64,000 nucleotides of DNA from JAEZBP01 sp963832725 (GTDB taxonomy: Bacteria; Myxococcota_A; Polyangia; Polyangiales; Sandaracinaceae): assembly GCA_963832725.1 (NCBI GenBank), contig CAWHVG010000005.1:124001-188000 (forward strand), given 5' to 3'. The position numbers were made by a program, and so were the translations under genes. This document shows, one piece after another, positions 33,625 through 41,834 of this stretch; position 1 is the stretch's first letter; each line of letters opens with the position of its first letter. The notes under the pieces were generated by a model. That model was not told the DNA's origin, ran no database searches, and saw only the letters and a program-made list of their open reading frames with translations.

Positions 33625-34490
33625 GACGCGCGCTCCTCGTGAGCGCGCTTCTCTTCGTCTCCCGCCCCGCGGCCGCACAGGACGTGCACAGGCTCTACTG
33701 GTCGCCCCGCTGGGCCCGTGCCCATCCGGCCTCCTACGCCGTCACCGGCGTCGCCATCGGCGCCACGCTCTTCATGGAGTACCTCTGGCGCTCCCCGCCC
33801 GAAGCGCGCATCCGCGGTCCCGTGCTCTTCGACGCGCCGGCGCGCGAGGCGCTGATGGCCTCGACCGCCGAGGGACGCCGCAGCGCGGCGCTGGCCAGCG
33901 ACATCCTCCTCGGCGGCATGTTGGCCTGGCCGCTCGTGGACTCGCTCGCCGTGGCCGGCATCGGCGACCAGAACCCCGACCTCGCCTGGCAGCTCACCAT
34001 GATGACGGCCGAGTCCTACGCCGCGAACCTGCTCATCGGCACCCTGGTCAAACGGCTGGTGGGCCGGGAGAGACCGCTCGGCGCGCGCTGCACCCTGGAA
34101 GATCGGCTGGAGGATCCCGAGCGCTGCGGTCCGGAGAGTCGCCTGCGCAGCTTCTACAGCGGGCACAGCTCCACCGCGTTCAACTCGGCCGGGCTCGTCT
34201 GTGTCGAGCACCTGCACCTCCCGCTCTACGGCGGGGGCGCCGGAGACTACGTCGCGTGCAGCTCGGCCCTGCTCACCGCCGCGATCATCGCGACCCTGCG
34301 CGTCGTCGCCAATCGCCACTACGCCACCGACGTCCTCGTCGGCGCCGTGCTCGGGCTGGCCACCGGCTTGCTCCTCCCCTACCTGCTGCACTTCCAATGG
34401 GACCCGAGCGATCACCACGTGCCCACGGTCGGCGCCACCGCCACCGGACTGGTAGCCGCGCCGATGCTCTCGTTCGGCGGCTCGTTCTGA
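33621..34490 (+). CDS. PAP2-family phosphatase, secreted
   Basis: 289 residues. Signal peptide RRALLVSALLFVSRPAAAQ. The three phosphatase motifs are KRLVGRERP (Lys144), YSGHSS (His182) and RVVANRHYATD (His233, nucleophile). Several membrane helices lie between them. Likely dephosphorylates lipid phosphates (undecaprenyl-PP or phosphatidate) on the periplasmic side. The first gene of an ATGA overlap pair ends inside its start. A decayed copy of its 3' end is found at 39490-39718. Confidence 0.9.
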   Translation: MRRALLVSALLFVSRPAAAQDVHRLYWSPRWARAHPASYAVTGVAIGATLFMEYLWRSPPEARIRGPVLFDAPAREALMASTAEGRRSAALASDILLGGMLAWPLVDSLAVAGIGDQNPDLAWQLTMMTAESYAANLLIGTLVKRLVGRERPLGARCTLEDRLEDPERCGPESRLRSFYSGHSSTAFNSAGLVCVEHLHLPLYGGGAGDYVACSSALLTAAIIATLRVVANRHYATDVLVGAVLGLATGLLLPYLLHFQWDPSDHHVPTVGATATGLVAAPMLSFGGSF

Positions 34491-34882
34491 GCACGATCGT
34501 CGCCACCCCCAGAACCGCTTCCAAGGCGAGCACGGACACGCCCTCTTCGCGCTCGGCGCGCCACCGACTGCGCGCTGTCAGGGCGTGATGCCCGCCGGCG
34601 CGGGACGGCTCGGACGCCACGAATCCGGCCCGAACGACCACATCACGCTCGCCTCGATCGCGACCGGCGCAGGGGCCCTTCGATACTCGCACTCGGCGAG
34701 TGTCCGACACGGACCGGAAGTTCGGTCCGTCGTACGGTGTGGGGTGGGGGCCCCGCTTGCGGGGAGGGGACCCTGCCCCATCGACAAACATCCTAGGACC
34801 GGCGCCCGACCCCCACCTCGTCGGACGGTTGCCAGATGCTGCGAGGAAACCCGGATCGGACTTCCGGCGGGCGGGTCTAGGA
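34491..34882. other. Convergent intergenic region with hairpins
   Basis: 392 bp between two gene 3' ends. Three short perfect stems occur in 34686-34790: ACTCG/CGAGT, GGACCG/CGGTCC and CCCCGC/GCGGGG. They probably terminate transcription from both sides. No gene is seen. Confidence 0.5.
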
Positions 34883-36841
34883 CTAGATTTGGAGCGGATC
34901 GGTCGCGACTTCGACCAGTGCGGGCCCCTCGTGGTTCAGCGCGTCAGAGAGCGCATGGCGCAGGTCCGTCGCCGAGCTCACGCGGAATCCGAACGCTCCG
35001 CACAGCTTTGCGTATTCGGCGAAATTCGGGTTGTGCAGGTCGGTCTGCCAGACTTCCCAATCACCCGAGCGTTGCTCCTTGCTGATCTTGCCGAGCTCGC
35101 CGTTGTTCAGCAAGACGTGGGTAATGTTCATGCTGTACTTCACGGCCGTGGTCAGCTCGGCGAGATACTGCCCAAACCCTCCATCGCCGCTGATGGCGAT
35201 CACCGAACGGCCTTCGTGCTCGGAGCCCGCCTCCTGCGTGGCGGCCCAGGCACCCATGGCGGCGGGAAAGCCGAACCCGATGGACCCGAGGTAGCCGCTC
35301 ATGAGGACCGTCTGTCGCTTGCATTCGAAGTATCGGCCGAAAGAATAGGTATTGTTCCCGACATCGACGGCGATGATGGCATCGTCGGGCACGAGCTCGC
35401 TCAAGCCTCGGAAGAGCTCGGCCGAGCTCATGCCGCCGCTGCCCTGCACCGCCCCGCGGCGATCCTTCTCCTGGCGCCAGAGCTCCCAGCGGACGGCAAT
35501 CTCCTCGGCTTGATCGGGAGGTCGGTGGGAGCCCAGCTGCTCGAGCAGCGCTCGCGCGCACAGCCCAGCGTCTCCGAGCACACCCACCTCGACCGGATGG
35601 AAGCGACCCAGTCGGTCGAGGGCGTCGTCAATCTGAACGATGGGCTTCTTGGGCTCGATGCCGGTGTGGTTGCTGAAGCTCGCGCCGAAGACGAGGAGCA
35701 GGTCGGACTCGTTCATCAACCAGCTCGCGATCGGTGTGCCGCTCCGGCCCAGCACGCCTCCGGCCAGCGGGTGGGTGTCCGGAAGCTGGCCTTTCGCTTT
35801 GAACGTCGTGACAATCGGGCAGCCGAGGTGCTCCGCCAGCTCGATGATCGCCGGCATGGACTCGCGCGCGCCGTAGCCGACGATGATCAGGGGCCGAGAA
35901 GCTCGTCGCAGATGCTCCAGCGCGCTCTGCACGTGGCGGGGAGCGGGAGGCCTCGGCTCCGGAAAGAGGCGCCCCGCGGGCGAGCCGGCCTTCACGTCGG
36001 GGACCTCGAGCGTCTGGACATCGTCGGGCAGGACGAGATGGGAGACACCTCGCTCGGTCGTCGCGTGTTTGAACGCGAGGTTGCCCAGCTCGGCGAAGTC
36101 CGAGTGCTCGTAGAGGACCCCGGTGTACCCGGCGACGCCTCCGAACGCGGCCGCCAAATCCACTTCCTGGAAGGCGCCGCGACCGATGAGGTGCGTGGGG
36201 ACCTGGCCCGTCAACGCGAGCACGGGCGCGCCATCGACGCGGGCATCCCACAGCCCGGTCAACAGGTTCGTCGCGCCCGGCCCGGCGATCGCCAGGCACG
36301 CCGCCGGCCGCCCCGTGAGCTTCCCGTACGCGCTCGCGGCGAAGGCGGCGGCGCCCTCGTGACGGATGCCGTAGTACGAGAGGCTCCCGTCCTCGACCTT
36401 GCGCCGGACCGCGTCGGCCAAGCCGAGGTTGCTGTGCCCCACCATGCCGAACACCTGGCGCAGGCCCCAGGCGACGAGCGTCTCGACGAGCACATCGCTG
36501 CTCGTCCGCACGTGCTCGGCCTCTTCGTCGAACGCCACGTAGACCCCGTCGTCACGCACGTCGACGTCGTAGGTCTCGAGCCGGTCGCCGTGGCCTTCGG
36601 GGGATTCGCCCGTGAGAGGATCGAAGTCCCAGCCGTGCCAGGGACACCTCAACCAGCCGTTCTCGATCGAGCCTTCACCGAGCGGCCCACCCTGGTGCGG
36701 ACACTTGGCCTGAAGCGCTGCGTACTCGCCGCGATGGTGCGACATGCACACAGTGGCCCTGCCACAGGTCACCGACTTCACGCCGCCTTCGACCAGTTCC
36801 TCCAGGCCGAGCGCCCTTCGCCAGATTCGCTTGCTGCTCAT
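34883..36841 (-). CDS. Rieske [2Fe-2S]-ThDP enzyme fusion (pyruvate-oxidase-like)
   Basis: 652 residues, intact. Residues 1-105 are a Rieske domain with exact ligands C47-P-H49 and C66-P-W-H69 separated by 16 residues. From about 113 comes a full ThDP enzyme: catalytic Glu162 (YYGIRHEGAAAF), AGPGATNLLTG, central domain (PLIIVGYGARES), and the ThDP/Mg motif GDGGFGQYLAELTT with LLNNGELG. It resembles pyruvate oxidase/PoxB and acetolactate synthase. The Rieske cluster would let the enzyme pass electrons onward instead of to O2 or flavin only (inference). Downstream of the CDGSH gene by 22 nt. Confidence 0.88.
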   Translation of the reverse strand: MSSKRIWRRALGLEELVEGGVKSVTCGRATVCMSHHRGEYAALQAKCPHQGGPLGEGSIENGWLRCPWHGWDFDPLTGESPEGHGDRLETYDVDVRDDGVYVAFDEEAEHVRTSSDVLVETLVAWGLRQVFGMVGHSNLGLADAVRRKVEDGSLSYYGIRHEGAAAFAASAYGKLTGRPAACLAIAGPGATNLLTGLWDARVDGAPVLALTGQVPTHLIGRGAFQEVDLAAAFGGVAGYTGVLYEHSDFAELGNLAFKHATTERGVSHLVLPDDVQTLEVPDVKAGSPAGRLFPEPRPPAPRHVQSALEHLRRASRPLIIVGYGARESMPAIIELAEHLGCPIVTTFKAKGQLPDTHPLAGGVLGRSGTPIASWLMNESDLLLVFGASFSNHTGIEPKKPIVQIDDALDRLGRFHPVEVGVLGDAGLCARALLEQLGSHRPPDQAEEIAVRWELWRQEKDRRGAVQGSGGMSSAELFRGLSELVPDDAIIAVDVGNNTYSFGRYFECKRQTVLMSGYLGSIGFGFPAAMGAWAATQEAGSEHEGRSVIAISGDGGFGQYLAELTTAVKYSMNITHVLLNNGELGKISKEQRSGDWEVWQTDLHNPNFAEYAKLCGAFGFRVSSATDLRHALSDALNHEGPALVEVATDPLQI

Positions 36842-36863
36842 GCGGCCTCCGTATCGAGCCGGG

Positions 36864-37502
36864 TCACGCGTTCGACTTGAAGCCGATCCTCTGGTGGCTC
36901 CCGTCGCAGTAGGGCTTGTTGCCCGACGCGCCGCAACGGCAGAGCGCCATCTTGTTCCCCCGCTTGAGCGTCCTGCCGCTCGCCGCGACGACCTCGACGG
37001 GCCCGTCGACGAGCAGCGGTCCGTTATCGAGTGGTGTCACTTCGAGCGGGCCTGCCCCTTCGGCGGCGCCCACGTCGTCGGGCGGGGCAGGCTCGCCGGT
37101 CGCCTGGAAGCCCGCGGCGTGATGGGAGCCGTCACAGTACGGTTTGTTCTGGGACGCGCCGCAGCGGCACAGCACGCGTCGCCCGCCGTCGGACTCTCCG
37201 CCCAGCACCATGTCGGCCCTGACCGCGAGAGGGCCGTTCTCCGTGAGCTGCACGACGTTCTTGTCGGGTCGCCGCTCCTCCCCGCCTCGGCTCGCGCGGA
37301 ACGTGAGCGCGCCCGACGGGCACTGCCGAATCAGCGCCGCCAGCTCCTCCGGGTCGGCGTTGTCGGGCTCGATCCAGGCGCCGGGCACGTTGGCTCGAAA
37401 GACCGCGGGGAGGCCCAGCACGCAGCGCCGCGCGTGGATGCACCGGGCGGCATCGAACTCGACGGTGATCGCTCGGCCCACGTAGGACTCTTTCTTCGAC
37501 AT
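36864..37502 (-). CDS. Fer4_19 plus two CDGSH domains (multi-cluster Fe-S protein)
   Basis: 212 residues. N-terminal part resembles YjdI/Fer4_19: FDAARCIHARRCVLGLP and IRQCPSGALTF supply Cys for a cluster. Two CDGSH (mitoNEET-type) sites follow, CRCGASQNKPYCDGSH (about 130-145) and CRCGASGNKPYCDGSH near the end, each with 3Cys-1His ligation for a 2Fe-2S cluster. Probably an electron carrier or cluster-transfer protein for the adjacent Rieske-ThDP enzyme. ATG at 37502 with GGAGAAC upstream. Confidence 0.9.
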   Translation of the reverse strand: MSKKESYVGRAITVEFDAARCIHARRCVLGLPAVFRANVPGAWIEPDNADPEELAALIRQCPSGALTFRASRGGEERRPDKNVVQLTENGPLAVRADMVLGGESDGGRRVLCRCGASQNKPYCDGSHHAAGFQATGEPAPPDDVGAAEGAGPLEVTPLDNGPLLVDGPVEVVAASGRTLKRGNKMALCRCGASGNKPYCDGSHQRIGFKSNA

Positions 37503-37550
37503 GACCTGTTCTCCCAAAGTGGTCGGACGAGAAGTCGGCGCGAGTCCATC

Positions 37551-37614
37551 TTGACAAACTTGCCCTGACGCAACAACAGTGCACACGCGCAACAGCGTGT
37601 TGCGTATGCGCAAC
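37551..37614. promoter_or_regulatory. Divergent promoter with CGCAAC operator cluster
   Basis: TTGACA (37551-37556) is a consensus -35 facing the LysR gene. Downstream, CGCAAC occurs at 37569-37574, 37588-37593 and 37609-37614, and inverted as GTTGCG at 37599-37604. This forms two palindromes, CGCAACA-GCG-TGTTGCG (37588-37604) and GTTGCG-TATG-CGCAAC (37599-37614). They are likely binding sites of the LysR protein, set between its own start and the Fe-S operon. Confidence 0.7.
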
Positions 37615-37644
37615 TCATCCGGCGGCCCGAAATGGGGGGCACGA

Positions 37645-38571
37645 GTGACGATCAATCTGAACGATCTGGCAACGTTCGTCCGCGTGGCGGAGCTCGGAAC
37701 CTTCAGCGCGGCGGCCGCAGCCGAAGGGGTGCCCAGCTCCACCATCAGTCGCCGGGTCGCGCGCCTCGAGGACGATCTGGGTGTGGAGCTGCTGCGTCGA
37801 GCGGCCCGCTCGTTCAACCTGACCGAGGACGGGCGAAGCCTGCACGCCAGGGCCATCGGCGGGCTGCGCGAGCTCGAGGAGGCGGCGAAGGCGCTGACCG
37901 ACCGACTGGAAGAGCCCAGCGGTCGCCTGGTGGTCACCGCACCGGAGGATCTCTGTACGGCACCGGCCGTGGTGGACCTGTTGGCCGCGTACACGGAGCG
38001 ACACGACGAGGTCGAGCTGGAGCTGCGGTTGCTCGACCGCTTCGCGGACCTCGTCGCCGAAGACATCGACGTGGCGTTGCGGGTGCACCTGACCGAGGTC
38101 GTCCCCGGGGATGGCGCCCTGATGGCGCGCAAGCTCGGCGTGCTGCAAGCGGCGCTCTACGCCGCCCCGAGCTACGTGGACAGACACGGTGCTCCGGATG
38201 CACCGGAGGGCCTGGCGAGCCACCCCTTCGTCGTCCACAGCACCTTGGCAGGACCGACCGTCGAGCTGAACCGCGACGATGGACGCACGGAGCGGCTCGA
38301 CGTCGCCAAGACCCGGTTCGCCAGTGGCTCCATGCACGTGGTCGCGGCGATGATCGAGCGCGGTCTGGGGGTGGGACCGCTCCCGAGGTTCGCAGCGGAG
38401 GCGGCCGTCCGCGAGGGTCGGCTGGTGCGCCTGCTGCCCGCGTGGTGGATTCGGGCCGCCACGCTCACGCTCCTCTGGCCCTCGAGTCGAAATATGGCAC
38501 CGCGGGTGCGCGCGTTCCTCGAGTTGGCGAGCGAACGACTGACGGTGGGCCGCTGGATGTGCATCGAATGA
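37645..38571 (+). CDS. LysR-family transcription regulator
   Basis: 308 residues from the GTG at 37645 with a GGGGGG box 5 nt before. The N-terminal winged helix is LNDLATFVRVAELGTFSAAA with STISRRVARLEDDLG. A complete effector domain follows (GRLVVTAPEDL, LLDRFADLVAEDIDVALRV, GLGVGPLPRFAAE). The form resembles the CrgA/AaeR-type subgroup. It is divergent from the Fer4_19/CDGSH and Rieske-ThDP operon, which it probably controls. The ligand is unknown. Confidence 0.9.
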   Translation: MTINLNDLATFVRVAELGTFSAAAAAEGVPSSTISRRVARLEDDLGVELLRRAARSFNLTEDGRSLHARAIGGLRELEEAAKALTDRLEEPSGRLVVTAPEDLCTAPAVVDLLAAYTERHDEVELELRLLDRFADLVAEDIDVALRVHLTEVVPGDGALMARKLGVLQAALYAAPSYVDRHGAPDAPEGLASHPFVVHSTLAGPTVELNRDDGRTERLDVAKTRFASGSMHVVAAMIERGLGVGPLPRFAAEAAVREGRLVRLLPAWWIRAATLTLLWPSSRNMAPRVRAFLELASERLTVGRWMCIE

Positions 38572-38801
38572 GGATCGCCTCGCCGTGGGGCGTCGCGGAG
38601 ATGGCCGACCGCCCAGTCGCCCCCAATCGGACGCCGTGAGCACCCCTCGGGAGGGGTTCGGGCCCGACCCGAGCAAGGGAGATGGACACCCGCGCGAACG
38701 AGGACGACCGCATCTGGTCCTCACACGCCCCACGCGGGAAGATCGCTGATAGAATGGCGACCCGGGCTGTCCACTGACCGGACGCCCGTCTCGGGGACCT
38801 G

Positions 38802-39215
38802 ATGCACCATATCGATCTTCATCCGCCGCGCCTGATGCTCGTGGGCCTCGAGCCGCCGATCGACATCGCCGAAGCCCGCCAGGCCGTCACCCAAATCCGC
38901 GACGGGTTCGTCCAGTTCGCGCCGACCTATACGGTCGTGTGCACGACCGTGCGATCGACGGCCGCGTGGCCCGGCGAGGTGGTCGACATCTTCTTGGCGA
39001 TGATGAAGGCCGACAACCCGCTCCTCGAGTGCAGCGCCATTTGCTATGACGAGGGTGGTTCGATGGGGCTCCAGCTCCGACGGATGACCATCGAGGCCGG
39101 TACCCGAGACCGGCGCTTCGCGAGCGGTAACCCCAGCGAGGTCGCCGCGTTCGCGGCCCGTTTCGCGAGCGATGGGGAGCTCGCGCGGATCCGTGAGCAT
39201 CTGGGGCTCACCTGA
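38802..39215 (+). CDS. Hypothetical cytosolic protein
   Basis: 137 residues, MHHIDLHPPRLMLVGLEPP onward, alpha/beta in character, no signal. Family not recognised. A diverged and broken partial copy of its 5' region follows immediately (HPPRLMLVELA at about 39265), so the gene has been tandemly duplicated. Confidence 0.6.
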   Translation: MHHIDLHPPRLMLVGLEPPIDIAEARQAVTQIRDGFVQFAPTYTVVCTTVRSTAAWPGEVVDIFLAMMKADNPLLECSAICYDEGGSMGLQLRRMTIEAGTRDRRFASGNPSEVAAFAARFASDGELARIREHLGLT

Positions 39216-39224
39216 GGCTCGTAT

Positions 39225-39440
39225 CGTCGAACGCCGTTTCGGGCGGGGCATCCTGCACGAGGTCGAGCTGCATCCACCGCGCCTGATGCTCGTCGAGCTC
39301 GCACGATCGCGATCGCCGAGGCGCGCACCGCCACGACCGCGGATCGCGACGGCGTGGCCGAGATCGCGCCCGAGCACGCACTGACGAGATCGCGCCCGAG
39401 CACGCACTGATCTGCACGACTGTCGAATCGACGAGCGTGG
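39225..39440 (+). pseudogene. Decayed tandem copy of the preceding gene
   Basis: Pieces read HEVELHPPRLMLVELA, then IAEAR-type sequence and EHALICTTVEST, which align with HIDLHPPRLMLVGLE, DIAEARQAV and TYTVVCTTVRST of the intact gene, in shifting frames and with a stop. Not functional. Confidence 0.65.
39359..39410. repeat. 26-bp perfect tandem duplication
   Basis: CGAGATCGCGCCCGAGCACG plus CACTGA occurs twice in a row (39359-39384 and 39385-39410) inside the decayed gene copy. It looks like a recent slippage event. Confidence 0.95.
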
Positions 39441-39489
39441 CCCTGGACCGCGCTGCTCCTGCTCCCGACGGGGCTACTTCACTCGTCGC

Positions 39490-39718
39490 GCGGCCGCGAT
39501 CATCGCGACCCTCGCATCGTGGCCGATCGCCACGACGCCACCGACGTCCTCACCGGCGCGGTCGAAGCTCGACATCGGTTTCCTCCTCCCCTATCTGCTG
39601 CACTTCCAATGATGGGACCCGAGCGATCACCACGTGTCCACCGTCGGCGCCACCGGCCTCGTGGCCGCGCCGGTGCTCTCGTTTGGGGGCTCGTTCTGAG
39701 CGCGATCGTGGCCGCCGG
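39490..39718 (+). pseudogene. Decayed copy of the PAP2 phosphatase 3' end
   Basis: Aligns with 34276-34510: GCGATCATCGCGACC, GCCACCGACGTCCTC, CTGCTGCACTTCCAATG, GGACCCGAGCGATCACCACG and GGGGCTCGTTCTGAGC are shared, and the match continues about 15 nt past the PAP2 stop codon. A 3-bp insertion (ATG) after TTCCA puts TGA in the PAP2 frame and at the same time creates ATGATG in the hydrolase frame. Confidence 0.85.
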
Positions 39719-40535
39719 CTGCGAGAGCGTCCTCGGCATCGACCGAGAGACCCTCTTCCAGCCCGAGCGCGTGCAGCCCGACGAGCAGGTGGCGTCCCGG
39801 GTCGACGGGCTCGAGCGCTGGTGGGTCGACGACGGCGACGCCCACGTCGAGGCCTGGTACCTGCCCCCGCTGGTCGAGCACGACGGTCCTGCACCTGCGG
39901 TGATCTTCGCCCACGGAAACCGCGGCCTGATCGAGCGCGAGGTGATCGATCTCGAGCCCTACCGGCGCCTCGGCCTGGCGGTGCTCCTCCCCGAGTACCG
40001 CAGCTACGGCCGCTCGACCGGATCGCCCTCGGAGCAGGCGATCCTCTACGACTTCGAGCGCTTCTACGACCGGCTGGCGGCCCGGCCCGACATCGACGCG
40101 ACTCGGATCCTCTTCCACGGTCATTCGCTCGGCGGAGGTGTGGTCGGAGTGCTGGCCTCACGCCGCACCCCGGCCGCGCTGGTCCTGGAGTCGACCTTCA
40201 CCAACGTGCCGGACCTGGCGAGCCAGTGGATGGTGCCGGCAGGGTTCATCCGCGACCGCTTCGACACGCGCGGCGTGCTGATCCGCGCGTCGATGCCCGT
40301 GTTGATCGTACACGGACTGGCCGACACGCTGATCCCCTTCAAGCACGCGCGGGAGCTCGGTCGCGTGGCGTGGGACAGCCGCGTGTACGCCATCCCGCAC
40401 GGCGGCCACATACTCCTGCACGACGTCCAGTACTGGCAGCACGTGCGCGAGTTCCTCGCCGAAGCGCACGTGCTGAGCGAGGCGGACCTGATCGAGCTCG
40501 AGTCCGCCCGCCTCGCCGCGCATCAGCGCGACTGA
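39612..40535 (+). CDS. Lipoprotein alpha/beta hydrolase with overprinted signal peptide
   Basis: 307 residues. The Arg-rich n-region, hydrophobic core (ALVWGLVLSAIVAAGC) and lipobox Cys37 are all encoded by the out-of-frame remains of the PAP2 copy. After Cys37 comes a BAAT/YqiA-like hydrolase: FAHGNRG (oxyanion), the nucleophile elbow HGHSLGGGVVG, LVLESTFTNV, VHGLADTLIPF (acid) and HGGHILLHDVQYW (His). ATG at 39609/39612 is the only nearby start in frame. Probably an outer-membrane esterase or thioesterase-like protein. Confidence 0.8.
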   Translation: MGPERSPRVHRRRHRPRGRAGALVWGLVLSAIVAAGCESVLGIDRETLFQPERVQPDEQVASRVDGLERWWVDDGDAHVEAWYLPPLVEHDGPAPAVIFAHGNRGLIEREVIDLEPYRRLGLAVLLPEYRSYGRSTGSPSEQAILYDFERFYDRLAARPDIDATRILFHGHSLGGGVVGVLASRRTPAALVLESTFTNVPDLASQWMVPAGFIRDRFDTRGVLIRASMPVLIVHGLADTLIPFKHARELGRVAWDSRVYAIPHGGHILLHDVQYWQHVREFLAEAHVLSEADLIELESARLAAHQRD

Positions 40536-40537
40536 GC

Positions 40538-40559
40538 GGGCGCGACGGAGAACGCGCCC
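40538..40559. terminator. Bidirectional hairpin between convergent genes
   Basis: GGGCGCG (40538-40544) pairs with CGCGCCC (40553-40559) around ACGGAGAA. It occupies nearly all of the 28-bp gap between the hydrolase stop and the stop of the minus-strand lipoprotein. Confidence 0.65.
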
Positions 40560-40563
40560 TCGG

Positions 40564-41244
40564 TCAGTCGATGTTGACCGGCACGTCCATGGTCGCGCCG
40601 CCCTGGAAGATGATGCCGTTGACCTCGATGTCGTCGCGACCGAGGTGCAGCGTGGCGTCGTAGCGGCCGGGAGTGATCGGGATGTGATCGTTCGACGAGT
40701 GGAGGGTCAGCGGCTCGGTGTCGCTGCCCTGGCGCCGGACGTCCATCGTCCAGCGGGCCACCGGCCGGCCGTGACGCGTCACCCGGATGCGGACGCGCGA
40801 GATCGGAAAGTCGATGTCGACCGTCTGCTCCTGCCCGGGGATGACCGTCACCGCGCCGTCGTCCTCGTGGGTGGGCGTGTCGATGAGCACCGAGTCGTCG
40901 GTGATGGTGCCGACCACGCGGTAGCTGCCGGAGGGGACGGTGAAGGTCTCGCCCGACGTCCCTTCCGCGACCACCTCGCCGGCGTCGCTCAGGACCTGCA
41001 CGGTGCCGCTGGCGTCCTGGCCGCCGACGCGATTTCGCACCTGGAGCTGGCCCGGCCCGCTCGGAGGCGGCTCCTCGGGCTCCTCGACCGCCACCTCCTC
41101 TTCTTCCTCTTCCACGACGACGGGCTCCGCGGCGGACTGCTGTTCGTCGTCGGCGACCGTAGTACTGCTACCCGAAGCGGCGCTGCCGCCTCCGCAAGCG
41201 CTCACGAGACCGGAGGCGATCACGACCAGAACGAGATGACGCAT
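40564..41244 (-). CDS. Acidic-linker lipoprotein with beta-sandwich repeats
   Basis: 226 residues. AAGGGGG precedes the ATG at 41244. Lipobox SGLVSAC, then Gly/Ser and a Glu-rich stalk (VVVEEEEEEVAVEEPEEPP, about 43-62). Two strand-rich parts follow, LQVRNRVGGQDASGTVQVLS and VRIRVTRHGRPVARWTM, ending in VNGIIFQGGATMDVPVNID. This suggests carboxypeptidase-regulatory or transthyretin-like beta domains held away from the membrane. Function unknown. Confidence 0.7.
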   Translation of the reverse strand: MRHLVLVVIASGLVSACGGGSAASGSSTTVADDEQQSAAEPVVVEEEEEEVAVEEPEEPPPSGPGQLQVRNRVGGQDASGTVQVLSDAGEVVAEGTSGETFTVPSGSYRVVGTITDDSVLIDTPTHEDDGAVTVIPGQEQTVDIDFPISRVRIRVTRHGRPVARWTMDVRRQGSDTEPLTLHSSNDHIPITPGRYDATLHLGRDDIEVNGIIFQGGATMDVPVNID

Positions 41245-41410
41245 GGCATCCCCCTTTCGTGTCTTCGTGGCAGCTATACCAGACTCCCGGCGGCCAGGGG
41301 AGGCGGGGCCTCCCCGACTCGTTGCTCTCGATTGACACATCCCGACTGGCGTCTTAGGCATCGACGGCGGGTGGAGCGCGAGCGCGCAGGGACCTGGAGG
41401 AGACCGACCG

Positions 41411-41668
41411 ATGGTGGACAAGAACGTGGTCGAGGACCGAATCCGAGCCGGAATCCCGGACGTCGAGGTGATCACCATCGAGGATCTCACCGGAACGCAA
41501 GACCACTACCGGGCGGTGGTGGTCAGCGCGTCCTTCGAAGGCAAGAGCCGCATCGAGCAGCACCAGGCCGTCTACGCGTCGCTCGGCGAGCTCATGGCCG
41601 GGCCGGTGCACGCGCTCTCGCTGTCCACCTACACGCCGGCCACGTGGTCGGCGAAGAAGGCGGATTGA
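41411..41668 (+). CDS. BolA-family protein
   Basis: 85 residues. Typical BolA length and core: VEVITIEDLTGTQDHYRAVV, then FEGKSRIEQHQAVYASLGELM (helix-turn-helix-like segment carrying the conserved His region). BolA proteins bind monothiol glutaredoxins and share a 2Fe-2S cluster with them. The gene for such a glutaredoxin is next (41835). Confidence 0.9.
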   Translation: MVDKNVVEDRIRAGIPDVEVITIEDLTGTQDHYRAVVVSASFEGKSRIEQHQAVYASLGELMAGPVHALSLSTYTPATWSAKKAD

Positions 41669-41677
41669 CTAGTAATC

Positions 41678-41818
41678 CCGGTCCGAACGCCGTTCCGGAT
41701 TTTCGTGCAAGTAGCACGAACCCGCACTTCGTTCGGGCCTCGAGCCGTACCGTCGTCCCGAAGTTCGAGCCTTGGTCTCCAGAAGCCAGGATCGAGCTTC
41801 GGAACGACGATCCTAGAA
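41678..41818 (+). repeat. Dispersed palindromic repeat, copy B
   Basis: The 5' half (41678-41776) aligns with copies A and C. The 3' half (41788-41816, ATCGAGCTTCGGAACGACGA) is an inverted near-match of GTCGTCCCGAAGTTCGAG (41753-41770), so the element can form a hairpin with arms of about 25 bp. It separates bolA from the glutaredoxin gene. Confidence 0.8.
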
Positions 41819-41834
41819 GACGAGGACCAGAGCC

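Noticed and set aside
32928..34490. Natural fusion of the DPH6-like ligase to PAP2 phosphatase
   Set aside because: Correcting GAATC at 33566 to GAGC gives a normal ligase stop overlapping the PAP2 ATG, and PAP2 has its own signal peptide.
36864..38132. CDGSH protein with a 200-residue N-terminal extension
   Set aside because: The extension is antisense to the LysR gene. An ATG with RBS at 37502 gives the normal Fer4_19 start.
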